Assembly: GCA_001510575.1 (NCBI GenBank)
Contig: LNGK01000007.1
Span: 2,102,151-2,166,150, forward strand
Origin: Knoxdaviesia capensis
Lineage: Eukaryota > Ascomycota > Sordariomycetes > Microascales > Gondwanamycetaceae
Length of the DNA: 64,000 nt
Reading direction: 5' to 3'
Position 1 is the first letter of the stretch; each line of letters begins with the position of its first letter. This document shows positions 21,998 through 33,462 of the stretch, piece after piece. The notes under the pieces were generated by a model. The model saw only the letters and a program-made list of their open reading frames with translations. It did not search any database and was not told the DNA's origin. The position numbers were made by a program, and so were the translations under genes.

Positions 21998-23020
21998 TCA
22001 CAACGATTCCTCCTCCAGATGCTTTTTCTTCTCCGCAATAACCTTAGCAATGGCCGGCCGTTCACATAGCCGCTTGTGCCAGGCAACGAGGTGAGGGTAC
22101 TCCTCATCCAAGTTCTCTACCTCCAAGAAACTGAGGATACCATGACTCCACGAGACGAAAGCGATGTCAGCGTATGTCCTATTAAGGGGCACAGAAATAT
22201 AGTCCATGAGTTAGCAACACAGTCAAGAACGGAGGCGACGAGGATACGGAAAACGTCTGCAGTTTGTCGAAATGGTAGTACATACGCTTTGTCGCCGACA
22301 AGGTACTCCCGGTCCTTTAGGATAGTGTTGAGAACCCCGAAGACACGGAGGACTTAGTCCCGGTAGAGGTCCTTGGCGCTCGGAATCGACTCCGGGTGGA
22401 AGAGATTGAACCAGGCCCACTGACCAAAGGACAGACCCGACATCAAAATTGCACCGCGAAATAGGAGTTGCTGCGTTTGGCCGTGAATGGTGAACGTGGG
22501 AACGCGACGTCCCTAGCCGGACATCTGGAGGTGGAGGTACTGCTTGAGCAAGTACTTCTCGGAGAAGGTGGTGTATGCTGGGGGATTCTCCTTATCGTAG
22601 GTGTCAATGAGGTACTCAATGATGGCGTTAGATCTCTAACTGTTGATACCCGTGTTAGGGTCAGTCACGACCGGCACGCGGCCATTGGGGGGTGATATTG
22701 GCCATTGGCGGAGGTGTCGTCCTCTCCGGTGATTAACTGCATGTACCAGTCCAGTCAGAACCTCACCGCCAATATGTCATATGTCCGGAGTTGGCTATTA
22801 GCCACACAGCAAACCACGAGCCTTCATCCTTCACGTGGGGGATGGACAGTTCCTCCATGATTATGGCGACCTTCCACGGGTTGGGGCCCTTGGCTGTGAG
22901 TTGAGAGTCAAAGAGAGTGCGTTTATTGAAGGAGCACACGAAATCGTTAACACCGTTGGGAAAAATTGCATACCGTGGGCGTAAAGAGTAAGGCGTCCGT
23001 CCCTAGGCTTGGGTTTTGTG
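21998..23020 (-). pseudogene. Glutathione S-transferase (Ure2-like) pseudogene
   Basis: Minus-strand remnant of a GST that would conjugate glutathione in the cytosol. Recognisable pieces in order: RLTLYAH, an intron (22973-22894), AKGPNPWKVAIIMEELSIPHV, a scrambled stretch, NGRVPVVTDPNTGI, NAIIEYLIDTYDKENPP, EKYLLKQYLHLQMSG, WAWFNLFHPESIPSA, REYLVGDKA, an intron (22285-22189), and TYADIAFVSWSHGILSFLEV through to the stop at 21998. Three in-frame stops break it: TAG at 22638, TAG at 22515 and TAA at 22356. There is no obvious start ATG, and the segment between SIPHV and NGRVPV (about 22700-22830) is out of frame. Splice sites are intact, so it died fairly recently. The first two stops fit single transitions (Trp TGG or Gln CAG to TAG). 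Confidence 0.87.
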
Positions 23021-23337
23021 ATGAGTGATCCTTGACGGCGGACTCGTGGTGTATCAAGGACTTCCCGCGCGGGACGAAAATGTGGTGATCCAAAAGAAAG
23101 TTCACATTCCGCAAATGTAACTATAAGGGGGCATTTCCTCCCATGGGGAAGTCCGATCGTACTTATATATTGCTCGTATACCAAAACCGAGAGACCATCA
23201 CAAATATCTCGGCTCGCAAGCGGTGAAGCGCCAACCGGACGTGGTTGGCCCCGGCTGTCTGACTTGCCGATAACCAAGGCCCACTTTGACCGCGCGGTAT
23301 GCCTGTACCACAGACCACCGCTTGTGCAAGAGGATCG
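23021..23337. other. Short intergenic spacer
   Basis: About 0.3 kb between the GST relic and the stop of the RRG7-like gene. An open minus-strand frame crosses it but resembles no protein I know. Probably the 3' flank of RRG7 plus the former promoter of the GST. Confidence 0.45.
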
Positions 23338-24039
23338 TCAAGACTCGTCAACGATCTGCAGTGGAACGCTCCGGCCCTCCCAAGTGAGGACGATCTCCGA
23401 CTCTTGGTCATTATCGCCAGAAGCGTCACGCGCGGCCACTGCAGAATGCCGCACCGCAACCCCCAGGCCGGCCAAACCGCTGCCCTCAGCAGCATGGTTC
23501 CAGATCATCTGGGAGATCCGTCCGTCGGCCGAACAGCAGACGTACACCATGGGGAAGCGACTGCGTCCCAGCGCATCGCGCACCCCCTTGGTCGCCGGCT
23601 TCTGCGTGGCCAGCGCCGCCACGACCCCGGCGCCGCGCCACCCCACGGGCGCCCCCACAAACGTGCCCTCCAGCTCGCGCACCAGCTGGGGCCCGATGCG
23701 CTGCGACCCGGCCTTGCACTGCACCACCACCCTCACGGGGCCGGGTGCCGACGGCGGCGACCACGTGCCGACAAGATCGATGCCAAAGTCCGACGTGCCG
23801 CCGATGCGCGTCAGCTCGAACAGGTACCGCGCTAGCGACCGCGCGGTCGTGTACTCGTAGTGTGTGCCGACGTACACTGTGGACTTGGGGTCGAGGCCGG
23901 TTCGGCTGGCGTATGCCTTGTACGAGCTGAGGTCATGGTGTTGCTGAGATCTGGACATAGGTACTATGAGGCTCGATCCTGGACGCGTTGAATATTGACG
24001 AACGCGCCGCCGTAAATGAAGGAAAGATGGGTGGGGCAT
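23338..24039 (-). CDS. RRG7: RRG7-like mitochondrial protein with restriction-endonuclease-like fold
   Basis: Member of the fungal RRG7 (DUF2034) family; the yeast member is mitochondrial and required for respiratory growth, but its biochemical role is unknown. I start at the ATG at 24039 because the following 25 residues (MPHPSFLHLRRRVRQYSTRP) look like a mitochondrial presequence; an earlier in-frame ATG at 24108 is possible. The 233-aa protein holds the family core: YVGTHYEYTTARSL (E62), GGTSDFGIDLVGTW (D88), VVVQCKA (Q107, K109) and VRELEGTFVGAPVGW. The D...QxK pattern is that of PD-(D/E)xK nucleases of Mrr type, so nucleic-acid binding or cleavage in the matrix is plausible. Gene body is GC-rich, intronless and intact, in contrast to the relics just beside it. 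Confidence 0.86.
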   Translation of the reverse strand: MPHPSFLHLRRRVRQYSTRPGSSLIVPMSRSQQHHDLSSYKAYASRTGLDPKSTVYVGTHYEYTTARSLARYLFELTRIGGTSDFGIDLVGTWSPPSAPGPVRVVVQCKAGSQRIGPQLVRELEGTFVGAPVGWRGAGVVAALATQKPATKGVRDALGRSRFPMVYVCCSADGRISQMIWNHAAEGSGLAGLGVAVRHSAVAARDASGDNDQESEIVLTWEGRSVPLQIVDES

Positions 24040-24421
24040 TGATGCATTCTGGTGACGCGAGGCTAATCGCGTCACCACTGCAATTGTCCTTGTGGAACGA
24101 TGGTTCATTGCGCCTTCGTTGCAAACGCAATCTGGGTGGTCATAAAGCTGTGCTTGTTTGTTTGTCACTGCACGTCTATGTGGACTTGAAGGAGAAAATG
24201 GTAATGGAAGGTTTGTAGTCACTTAACGGATTTGTCAGGACTGGCTCAACTATACAAAGTATTTTTGAAGAGAAGTTTTTGCACCGTGACTGGATTCAGG
24301 GGGAGGATGAACTTTATCAGATAATATCAAGATCTACTCGTTTGTTATTTCAGGCCAAACCAGGCAAAAAAAGCTCAAATTCTAACCCTAACCCTGACCA
24401 CAACGAACATACCACCACCGT
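24040..24421. other. Promoter of RRG7-like gene with telomere-like motif
   Basis: About 380 bp between the RRG7-like start and the stop of the next minus-strand gene. It carries TAACCCTAACCCTGA at 24383-24397, a telo-box-like word. No coding signal. Confidence 0.55.
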
Positions 24422-24964
24422 TCAGTCTTCCCACATGGCTGCTCTGGCTTTTTGCAGGTCTTCCTCCTTCTTCTTCTCCGCTGCACGTTCCTTATCTCTT
24501 CGTTGGATCTCCCGCTCCCGAGCTGCCTTGTAATAGGCCCGCTGCTCATCAGTCTGCTTCGGCATCCGCATCCCTAAGGCGCCAGCAATCATCCTCCGTG
24601 CCACAGCATCGGTAGTTTCCGGCCGTTTGGAGTTTGATGCCGATGCTGGCGCCGGGGGTGTGGCACGAGGGCCGGCCGGCGACGTGATTCCGGGAGAGAG
24701 TCGGCCTGGTGATGCTGGTGTTGACCGGTGGGTTGGCGTTACTGGTGTTGGCGGGGGTGCACTGGTTCCCTTGTCGGTGGATTCTGAGGACGACGAGGGT
24801 TCGGTTTTGGGCTGTGTGGACGGCTCATCGTCGCTGGATGATAGCTCTTCATCCTCCCACGAGTCCACAATCTTCTCCTTCTTCTTAGGCTTGGCTGCCG
24901 GCTTTGAATCTGCCAGCTTCAACGACGCGAGGCCTTGTGAGATATCTGACTTTCGTGGTGGCAT
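24422..24964 (-). CDS. Small charged protein with C-terminal coiled coil, function unknown
   Basis: Intronless frame of 180 aa from the ATG at 24964 (MPPRKSDISQGLASLKL). An in-frame upstream codon at 25042 exists, but the MPPRK start looks natural. Layout: a basic patch (KPKKKEKIVDSWEDEELSS) turning acidic, a Ser/Thr/Pro-rich middle (residues 60-115), then a conserved-looking C-terminal third with DAVARRMIAGALGM and a long charged helix EIQRRDKERAAEKKKEEDLQ ending in AMWED. The closing helix would form a coiled coil. I do not recognise the family. It lies head-to-head with the Lon gene across a 563-bp promoter region. Confidence 0.8.
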   Translation of the reverse strand: MPPRKSDISQGLASLKLADSKPAAKPKKKEKIVDSWEDEELSSSDDEPSTQPKTEPSSSSESTDKGTSAPPPTPVTPTHRSTPASPGRLSPGITSPAGPRATPPAPASASNSKRPETTDAVARRMIAGALGMRMPKQTDEQRAYYKAAREREIQRRDKERAAEKKKEEDLQKARAAMWED

Positions 24965-25527
24965 ATTTACAGGGGCCGTGCGGTGCGGAGACGCAAAGTG
25001 GTTTTTGTGACTGGATAGACGGACGAGGGACGACGGGTGCACCGAAACAAAGACAGAGACAGATATAACGCCGGGGTTTAGAGGGTCTTATAACCTGGCG
25101 GTGAGGTGGTTATGTCTGTGATGTGCTTTTGGGATAAGATCCCTGATTTATTAAATTTTTGGAATGGCCAGTCTGGGATGCGTGGAACTAGTTGACGGGA
25201 CACTCATTCTAGGGTTACCACCCTAAATCGCGACCGGAACGCCACATTCAGCCACACCTCAGCCAAACCAATCGTCCGGTGTTTGGCCCAAACAAGATCT
25301 GGCTTTGTCAGCCAAACCAGGTTTCCAACGAGTCGTGTCCATCAGATTTTTATTTGGTAGGGGAGACAGCTGCTTCGAAATCGGCTAATCCCAGAGCTTC
25401 CGTATATTCAGTTGTTGAATTTGTAATTCACTCTTCCGACACTTCTTTTGTTCTTTTCCTCGAGTTTCTAGATTTCCGGTCTTTCAGCGTTTGCAGTGAG
25501 CACATCTTTTTCTCTCCATTCAGCATC
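24965..25527. promoter_or_regulatory. Divergent promoter between the 180-aa gene and Lon
   Basis: The 563-bp region separates two outward-facing start codons. It contains a CCAAT box (CCAAACCAATCG near 25264) and the word CAGCCAAACCA twice (about 25260 and 25309), plus a CT-rich stretch just before the Lon ATG (25430-25525). Confidence 0.55.
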
Positions 25528-28500
25528 ATGGTTTTGCGAGCCGGCTTGTCGAGGCCGCTCGGCTTTGGTTCGGTTTACTCCAGAGTGAGCCGAACGTCTC
25601 ATATTTCGATTGCGCAGATTCACGCGACCAGATTGTCTCGACTCTCCAACCTCCAAACCCGTGTATTATTAGCCAATCCCCAATCATCACGAGGCCTACG
25701 GCCGTTCTCGACTTCCATCATTACCCGGAAAGACGACAGCAAAGACAAGGACGATGTCCAGGGCTTCTTCGATCGGTCCGTCGATGCCTCGGCCGAAGAC
25801 GAATCGGCCGTCAGCTCCGAAAAGCTCCCCGAGTCGGCGGACGAGCCCGCGAGTGATAAAAAGAAATCCGGCGTGTCATCGTCCGAGGGTGAAGCTCGCC
25901 TATCTTCCAAGGATGGTAGCAGCCGCTCCAAAGATGGAAAGGGCGCCAGCGCCGCTGGAGGCGCATCCGGCTCGTCGTCCGGCGATGGCTCGGGAGATGG
26001 CGGAAAGAAGGGCCGGAAAGGCAGCGGAGAGAAGGGGCTTCAGAAGCCGGAAGTGCCAGAGGTCTACCCCCAGGTTCTTGCTCTTCCGATATCCCGTCGA
26101 CCCCTGTTTCCCGGCTTCTACAAGGCCATCACCGTGAAAGACCCCAACGTCGCCGCCGCCATTACCGAGATGATCAAGCGTGGCCAGCCTTACATTGGCA
26201 CTTTCTTGTTCAAGGATGACAGCAACGATGAGGATGTCATTCGCAATGTTGACGATGTTCACGACGTCGGCGTGTTTGCCCAGATTACGAGCGCCTTCCC
26301 CATCCACGGACAAGAAGGCGGGCTTACGGCCATCCTGTACCCCCATCGTCGCATTCGCCTGTCTAGCTTGATCCCGCCATCGACCGAGGAAGCGAAGAAG
26401 GCTGCCGATGCGGCTATTCCCGATCCCGAACCCATTCCCGAAAAGTCCGTGGAGGAAGAGCCGAAGGGCGACGTTGTTGCGAGCTTTGAAGAGAGCGCCG
26501 TGACACCACCGAACCCCGAGACAGCTACACAAAAGTACGAGCCAACTTCGTTCCTGCGGAAATTCCCCGTCAGCCTCGTCAATGTTGAGAACCTTGCCGA
26601 CGAACCCTACGACCCTAAGAGCCCCTTTATCCGCGCCGTCACCAACGAGATTGTCAATGTCTTCAAGGAGGTGGCCTCGATGAACAACCTCTTCCGCGAC
26701 CAGATCTCGACCTTCTCCATGAGCCAAACCGGCAATGTCACCTCGGACCCGGCTAAGCTTGCCGACTTTGCTGCCGCCGTTGCCTCGGGCGAGGCAAGCG
26801 AACTGCAGGAGATCCTGGCGTCGATGAATGTGGAGGAGCGCATGCAGAAGGCTTTGACTGTTCTGAAGAAGGAGCTGATGAACGCCCAGCTGCAATCGAA
26901 GATCAGCAAGGATGTTGAGAACAAGATCTCGCGCCGCCAGCGGGAGTACTGGTTGATGGAGCAGATGAAGGGGATCCGGCGCGAGCTCGGACTGGAATCG
27001 GATGGCAAGGATAAGCTCGTGGAGAAGTTTAAGGAAAAGGCGAACAGCCTTGCCATGCCCGATGCCGTCCGCAAGGTCTTTGACGACGAGATCCACAAGC
27101 TGGCCCACCTTGAGACCGCCGCCTCGGAGTTCAACGTGACGCGCAACTACCTGGACTGGCTGACACAGATTCCGTGGGGTCGCCGCAGCACCGAGAACTT
27201 CGGCATTGAGAACGCCATGAAGGTGCTGGACGAGGACCACTACGGACTGAAGGACGTGAAAGATCGCATCCTTGAGTTTATTGCCGTTGGAAAGCTCCGT
27301 GGCACTGTCGAGGGCAAGATCCTGTGCTTTGTTGGCCCCCCCGGAGTGGGAAAGACGAGTATCGGCAAGTCGATCGCCCGCGCCCTCAACCGCGAGTACT
27401 ACAGATTCAGCGTCGGTGGTCTGACAGATGTTGCCGAGATTAAGGGCCATCGCCGGACATACGTTGGTGCCCTTCCTGGCCGGATAATCCAGGCACTGAA
27501 GAAGTGCCAGACGGAAAACCCGCTCATCCTGATCGACGAGATTGACAAGATCGGCCGGGGATACCAGGGTGACCCGTCGTCGGCGCTGCTGGAGCTGCTC
27601 GACCCCGAGCAGAACAGCTCGTTCCTTGACCACTACATGGATGTCCCCGTCGATCTGTCCAAGGTGCTCTTTGTCTGCACGGCGAACATGACCGACACGA
27701 TCCCCCGCCCCTTGCTAGACCGCATGGAACTGATTACGCTTTCTGGATACGTCGCCGATGAGAAGATGGCTATTGCGCAACGATATCTTGCTCCGGCGGC
27801 CAAGGAGGCTGCCGGATTGAAAGATGTCGATGTGCTGCTGAGTGAACCGGCCATTGAGGAGCTGATAAAGTCATACTGTCGCGAATCTGGCGTGCGCAAC
27901 TTGAAGAAGCAGATCGAGAAGCTGTACCGCAAGTCGGCATTGAAGATTGTTCAGGATCACGACCAGAGTGTCGAGGAGTCTCCGGAGGCTGCTATCTCTG
28001 CTGAGGAGGGCAAGTCGTCGTCTGCGAGCAGTTCCGCCGGCGAGACGCAGTCGGTGACCAGCGAGAGCTCCGAGTCATCGTCGTCGTCAGTCTTGTCGGA
28101 GGGCCCGCGCGAGACAAGCACCGAACCGCCGCGTCCGGCGCTCAAGGTGCCCGACTCAGTGCACGTAGTGATTGACAAGGACAGCCTGACAGACTACGTT
28201 GGCCCGCCGGTGTTCACGTCGGACCGGCTGTACGACGTGAACCCAGCGGGAGTGGCGATGGGGCTGGCGTGGACGCAGATGGGCGGCGCGGCGATGTACG
28301 TGGAGTCGATCCTGCAGTCGGCGCTGCGCAAGTCGTCGCGGCCGCACCTGGAGATCACGGGCAACCTGAAGTCGGTGATGAAGGAGTCGTCGACGATTGC
28401 GTACTCGTTTGCCAAGGCGTTCATGGCGAAGGAGTTCCCGGACAACGACTACCTCGACCACGGCAAGATGCACCTGCACGTGCCGGACGGCGCGGTGCCC

Positions 28501-28973
28501 AAGGACGGCCCGTCGGCGGGAATCACCATGGCCACATCGCTGCTCTCCCTCGCGCTGGACACCCCCGTCGAGCCTACGGTCGCCATGACCGGTGAACTGA
28601 CGCTGACTGGCAAGGTCCTGCGTATTGGCGGACTGCGGGAGAAGACGGTGGCGGCGCGCCGGGCTGGGTGCAAGACGATCATTTTCCCGAGGGACAACCT
28701 GTCGGACTGGCTGGAACTGCCTGAGGTACGTTTACTCACTCTCTCTACTCTCTCTGCAAATGTAAACCCCGTGTCCCTGCGCTATTGATGATACTAACAT
28801 GCGACTTCTTCCCTCTACAGAACATCAAGGCCGAGATCGAAGGAAAGCCGGTGGGCTGGTACTCGGATGTTTTCGACCTGATCTTCCCGTCGATCGACCG
28901 CGAGGTTGCCAACAAGTCGCGTCTGCCTCCGTCCAAAAAAGAGGACAAGGATGACGCCGACTCGGACGAGTGA
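25528..28973 (+). CDS. PIM1: Mitochondrial Lon protease (ATP-dependent AAA+ serine protease)
   Basis: Matrix protease that degrades misfolded and oxidised proteins and helps maintain mitochondrial DNA. Two exons, 25528-28725 and 28821-28973, give 1116 aa. The N-terminus (MVLRAGLSRPLGFGSVYSR) is a basic presequence, followed by a Ser/Gly/Lys-rich linker. The Lon N domain starts near residue 179 (YPQVLALPISRRPLFPGFY). The AAA+ module has Walker A GPPGVGKT at 603-610 and Walker B LILIDEIDKI. A Ser/Glu-rich insertion lies at about 811-878. The protease domain has catalytic Ser996 in DGPSAGIT and Lys1039 in GLREKTVAARR, so the dyad is intact. A GTG codon upstream at 25279 also reads in frame but is not a eukaryotic start. 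Length and order match fungal Pim1. Confidence 0.98.
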
Positions 28974-31900
28974 AACGCAAAGTCCACCAGATACCCAGCA
29001 CGCCATACGTGATCCCTCTTCTTCCCTGTTTCTCTCCACGGTCGCTCTTTTGACCTTGGACTCGTCTCGAACCCGCTGGTGACACCGGAAATCATAGAGC
29101 CGTACCAGTCGGGTATGACCAGAAACTTATACATATGTGTTCTTTTTCTTTGTTCCCGTCTATACACTGGCACGGATACACACCTTTTCTTTTCATTCAT
29201 CCGGGCGTTTTGATTTTTTGGGAGGGCATTTGTTTTCATTTTCTTGTGTGGTTTGCTCGCTCCCCCGACGGAGAGTCGAGTTGCCAGGGTCATGTATACA
29301 AGCTTGGTAGAGCCGAGACCTGGCGGGGTTGAGCAGGACGATTCTGACTGAGGGACTGGGGACGAGGGCAAACGGTGCTTGTTGAGGGCGGGCCGTCTCG
29401 GAGCATCACTGTACCGGGACCGGGACACCGTCCCTCCGTTTCGGCGTGACTCTCTCGGGCATCTCTGCTCACTTGCGCACCACGTCACTTCGCCACGGGC
29501 ATGGCTGACGACCATTCCTCGGCGACAGCCCCGTTTGTCCTCCAACCGACGATACTCACTCGGAATCGACAACGTTGAACCCCGACACACACATACCGCA
29601 CACATACACACAACCCATAGACGGACAGGACTTCATTTTTGGTGTCTTCTTCCACCCTCTCTTTATCTCCCCTCTGCCGCATTTCTGGACTTGTTTTTCT
29701 CCCCCTTCCCCCCCTTCCCCCATTTTTCCCTTTTGTTGCGTCTGTTGTTTTCTCTTGTCTGGGGCATAGACGGCCCTCGTTCATCTGGAGCAGAGGGAGG
29801 GTCTGTAAAACTACTGTACTTTACTACTTGTGTCTTTTTTTTTTTTTTTTTTCATATTCGTCAGTTGTTCTGAATATCTGATATAGCAGGGTTCACAAAA
29901 CAAGATTATGCCAAATCTTTCTTTCTCTTCTCTTACACCATGCCATTGTTGTTTTTCTGAGCGGAGACTTTTTGGCGTTGCAGTGGCCCATGACATCTTC
30001 GAGTGTGTACGGTTTTTTTGTTGGTCTTTGCGTGTCGTCGTACCACTACGGTTCATCTCGGTACAGTGTTCCCTTTTTCTTTTTTTTATTCTTTTTTTAT
30101 TCTATGTTTTTATTTATTTATTTATTCTGCCCTTCGGGCCTCTCGGGAAGGCCGCATGAGCAGAAGACCACCCCCGCCAAACCAAGCTTTTTTCTCGTTT
30201 CTTCTTTTGTCCGTGTCTCTGGCACTGGACGCACGGGGAGACCTGCGCCGGAAGAAAAGAAGCAGCACACCCAATGCACGCCCCCTCCCCTACATCGTGA
30301 ACGGGAGGCGAGCCATTGGCAAAGAGAAAAAGAAAGACCGCATGGAGGCAGGCTGCAGACAAGCGAGAATAAAAGATATGATAGCGAGGTTACGGTGCAG
30401 CAATGCAGATTGGGGGAAGAGGGCAGCAAAACCGATGTACTCGACGTTGGGAGGGAGAGAGCTTGGGCGTGGGGAACAGATGGGCGTCGACGTGCGGATT
30501 GGCTGGACATCGCGTGCTTTTCAAGTTTCGTGGTGCGTGAGCGTGTTTCCCCTCTCCCCCGTTCTCGATATGTTGCTGTTCAACTCCACTGGCAATTATC
30601 GACTGACGCCGCCGGGTCTCCAGGACTCCTACGGGCCTCTCTGCTCGCTGCATTCAGACAAGCGGGAGAGATACGACACGACGTGGGAGGGTGGATGGTA
30701 CGGTTGCTTTCGCAGAGCAACAAGCCCGACTCCCTCTGTTATTGTGCGATTTTTTTCCTTTTGACCTTGTCTGCTCTTGTTTCCCCAGCAAACCAGCGTC
30801 CTCGAAACTTGCACCTCTCCTTCTCCTCCCACTCTGCGTGCTGCATCTGGACCGGCTTCCCGAGGTCCTCCAAAGGGCTTGCACCGCCGGCTGCATGATG
30901 CGGGCGCCCGCCAAACCCTCTTCTGGCTGATCCTGAGACTGGGGCTGCTGGATCAACAAACGCGAGCGGGGTGGGATGCATGCTTGGAAATGGTGGGTGG
31001 GTGGGTGGTGGGCTCTTTGCCTAATGCCGATGCGAGAGGGCTGAGAGCTTCAAAGCTTCGTTGGGCAGAACAGTTGAACAAGCTGCGATGAGGTGATAGC
31101 GGTTTGCGAGATATAAGCATCAGAGTCGTCGAAGGGGATACGACGCGAGACGGAGGCGCAATTCGGCGGGTTCCTCTTCGTACAAGGCGCTGGTTGGGGT
31201 CCAGGGCGAGCAGAATCGCCTGGACTGTGGGATCCACTACACCCATGCAACAGGTAGCTTTCCCTGTTGCCTCCAACTCGATATATCATCTGGTTTCTTT
31301 TCTGCCTTGACTCTTCCTGTCGTGAGGGATCAACTACCACCATCCACATGTAACGAAACCGCAGCCCTGATTCGACACAAAAGCCTGAATGTGGAGGACT
31401 CATTTCTTCGAGGCGTGACTGGCTGGAAATTCGCTCAGCCGACCTCGTCCTGCATATTCCAGAGGCGCAACCGGACCATTTCTCACAGTCTCCTTTCTAC
31501 TGTGTTCTGTTTAAGTCTGGGGCACCTCCCCTTTCCAGTTTATTGGCACTGCTGTCAATATACTACGCCCAGCTTGCTCGGTGCTCTTCACCCGAGGAGA
31601 GCCATTGCTTCGCATGGGGTGAACGCCCAGCTCAAAAGCCCCAAGAGACAAGAAGGAAAACGGGGTGTGTGCGACGGGTGAGCAGGACTTTGGAAGAGTC
31701 TCTCCGAACGCGGGGAGCTGTGAGAAAGACACGCTCTTGAAGAACAGCGTGGGAGTGGCTGATACGCCTGACTGGCAACGACCATGCAAGACGAGCAGGA
31801 GATATGCACAGCAAAGAGGGACACCTAAAAAGCTGAGAAGTGATATATATATGCATATGCGAGCCTGGTTGGGATCAGCCACTTCCTGTCTGCGGGGTGG

Positions 31901-32233
31901 GAGAGAGACGCACACGCACGCCCAAAATCTGCAGTTTGTTGAACAAAAGCCACGGCGCATCTGCCCACTTTTCGCTGCGGTCTCTTCCCGCCAACCTTCC
32001 TTCCATTGTCTTTTTTAGAATTCCTGGACCCTCTCTGCATTGTCCAGTCGACTTCCCAACAATGGCACGCTAAATACACAGAGAGAGAGAGGGAGCCAAC
32101 AAGTGCAGATGCCGGCAGTTAGGGCTACATGCTCGAGCGCCGTCCGGACCGTTGCACAACGCACGCACCGACACAGACGCACCGAAACAACAACCTGCTC
32201 GTTTGTGGGATATGGCCTTCGCGTTATGCTGGG

Positions 32234-32258
32234 CGTGTGTGTGTGTGTGTGTATGTGT
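32234..32258. repeat. (GT)n microsatellite
   Basis: About 12 GT units with one interruption (GTATGTG) in gene-free sequence. Confidence 0.9.
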
Positions 32259-33066
32259 GATAGGGTGCAGACACAGTCACACGCAGAGCGAAAGAGAGCG
32301 AGAGCGGCCTTGGGCTGGCAGACCTCGAGTTGACCTGGCTGGGCTGATTCGGCGGACGCATGTCTGCCCAACGATGCAGAGAAAACTGCACTGCAATGCA
32401 GCTGCGGTACATAAAGGGCACACGCACATACGCAGCCTACCGCTGCATAACTGCCAAACACCGCACGTTGTCTCGGAGGATTGGGAGGACATGGGCAATG
32501 GGCCCTCGCAAACACTTTCTGCGGCGGCTGCTTGCTCTCTGCCCCCCCCGTCTCTCCCCCACTCTGCCGGCTGAGCGAGCTCCCTGCAGCAGCTCCATGC
32601 GGCCACGGAGCGTGATGCTGCGTCTTCCCGAGGCTGGGATAAAGAGGCAAAAAAAGAAAACTAGCGGGAGAGAGGTTGGATCACTGTGACGGCTTATGTC
32701 TTTCTTGATGCATGTGTGGTTCTCTCCCGAGACGCAGGCGCTGCTGCCCCCGAGATACGAAGCGTCAAGGCCCGCCCCTCCTCTCTCTCTCTCTCTCCTC
32801 TCTCGGAACGGCCTTCCTTTTCCGCGCACGCGTCTGGAAGGACTGCGGTGACTGGGGGGCGTTTATGCAGGAATTTACAAAAACCGAATGGCAAAGAAGG
32901 AGAGAGAGAGAGAGAGAAAATACAGAAACAAGGTTCTGACTCTCCAGGTAGCAAGCAAATGAGCAGTGAGAGCTTCGCTACACATGATCATCGGAGATGT
33001 AAGTTCGAGGGAGACAGACAGACACTACGGGCATATTTCGTAGCGTGGTTGGATGCTGTGTCACCA

Positions 33067-33067
<1 letters not shown>

Positions 33068-33113
<46 letters not shown>
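33068..33113. repeat. (AC)23 microsatellite
   Basis: 46 bp of uninterrupted AC dinucleotide, the longest simple repeat in the window. Confidence 0.95.
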
Positions 33114-33114
<1 letters not shown>

Positions 33115-33429
33115 TGCCTTGCTTTCAGTGGCTACAAGCACAGCGTGGACATGCCTATTCGTCCCCCACCCACCCACACAGCCAGAAACGTACAAAGGCG
33201 TTGGACGATGCCCCAGCGAAAAGCCGCCAACGCTGCTTCGGTGGTGCGTGAGTGACCCAAGCGAGGAGGGGAACACAGAGGTCGTACGAAGCATGTCGAA
33301 AAACTTCCGAGCGTACAGGACCACAAGCTGCAGAAACCAAAAAAATGCCCCCAGAGGGTCGGAAGACGAGCAAGAATCCCACAGAGAAAGGCATGGAAAC
33401 GAAGAACATACACCACAAAAAACACTTAA

Positions 33430-33462
33430 CCCCCCCCCCCCCCCCCCCCCCCCCNCCCCCCC
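33430..33462. repeat. Poly-C run with ambiguous base
   Basis: 33-bp homopolymer of C broken by a single N at 33455. The run length is probably uncertain or variable, or marks a sequence join. Confidence 0.95.

Noticed and set aside
18705..23337. Transposon origin for the decayed island
   Set aside because: No transposase, reverse-transcriptase or integrase motifs, no long terminal repeats and no target-site duplications were seen. The pieces are ordinary cellular gene families.
25900..27633. 577-codon minus-strand open frame opposite Lon
   Set aside because: Shadow of the Lon gene, caused by codon bias on the sense strand.
29972..30898. 308-codon and overlapping 253-codon plus-strand frames
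   Set aside because: They run through T-rich simple sequence and have random-looking composition, without splice or family support.
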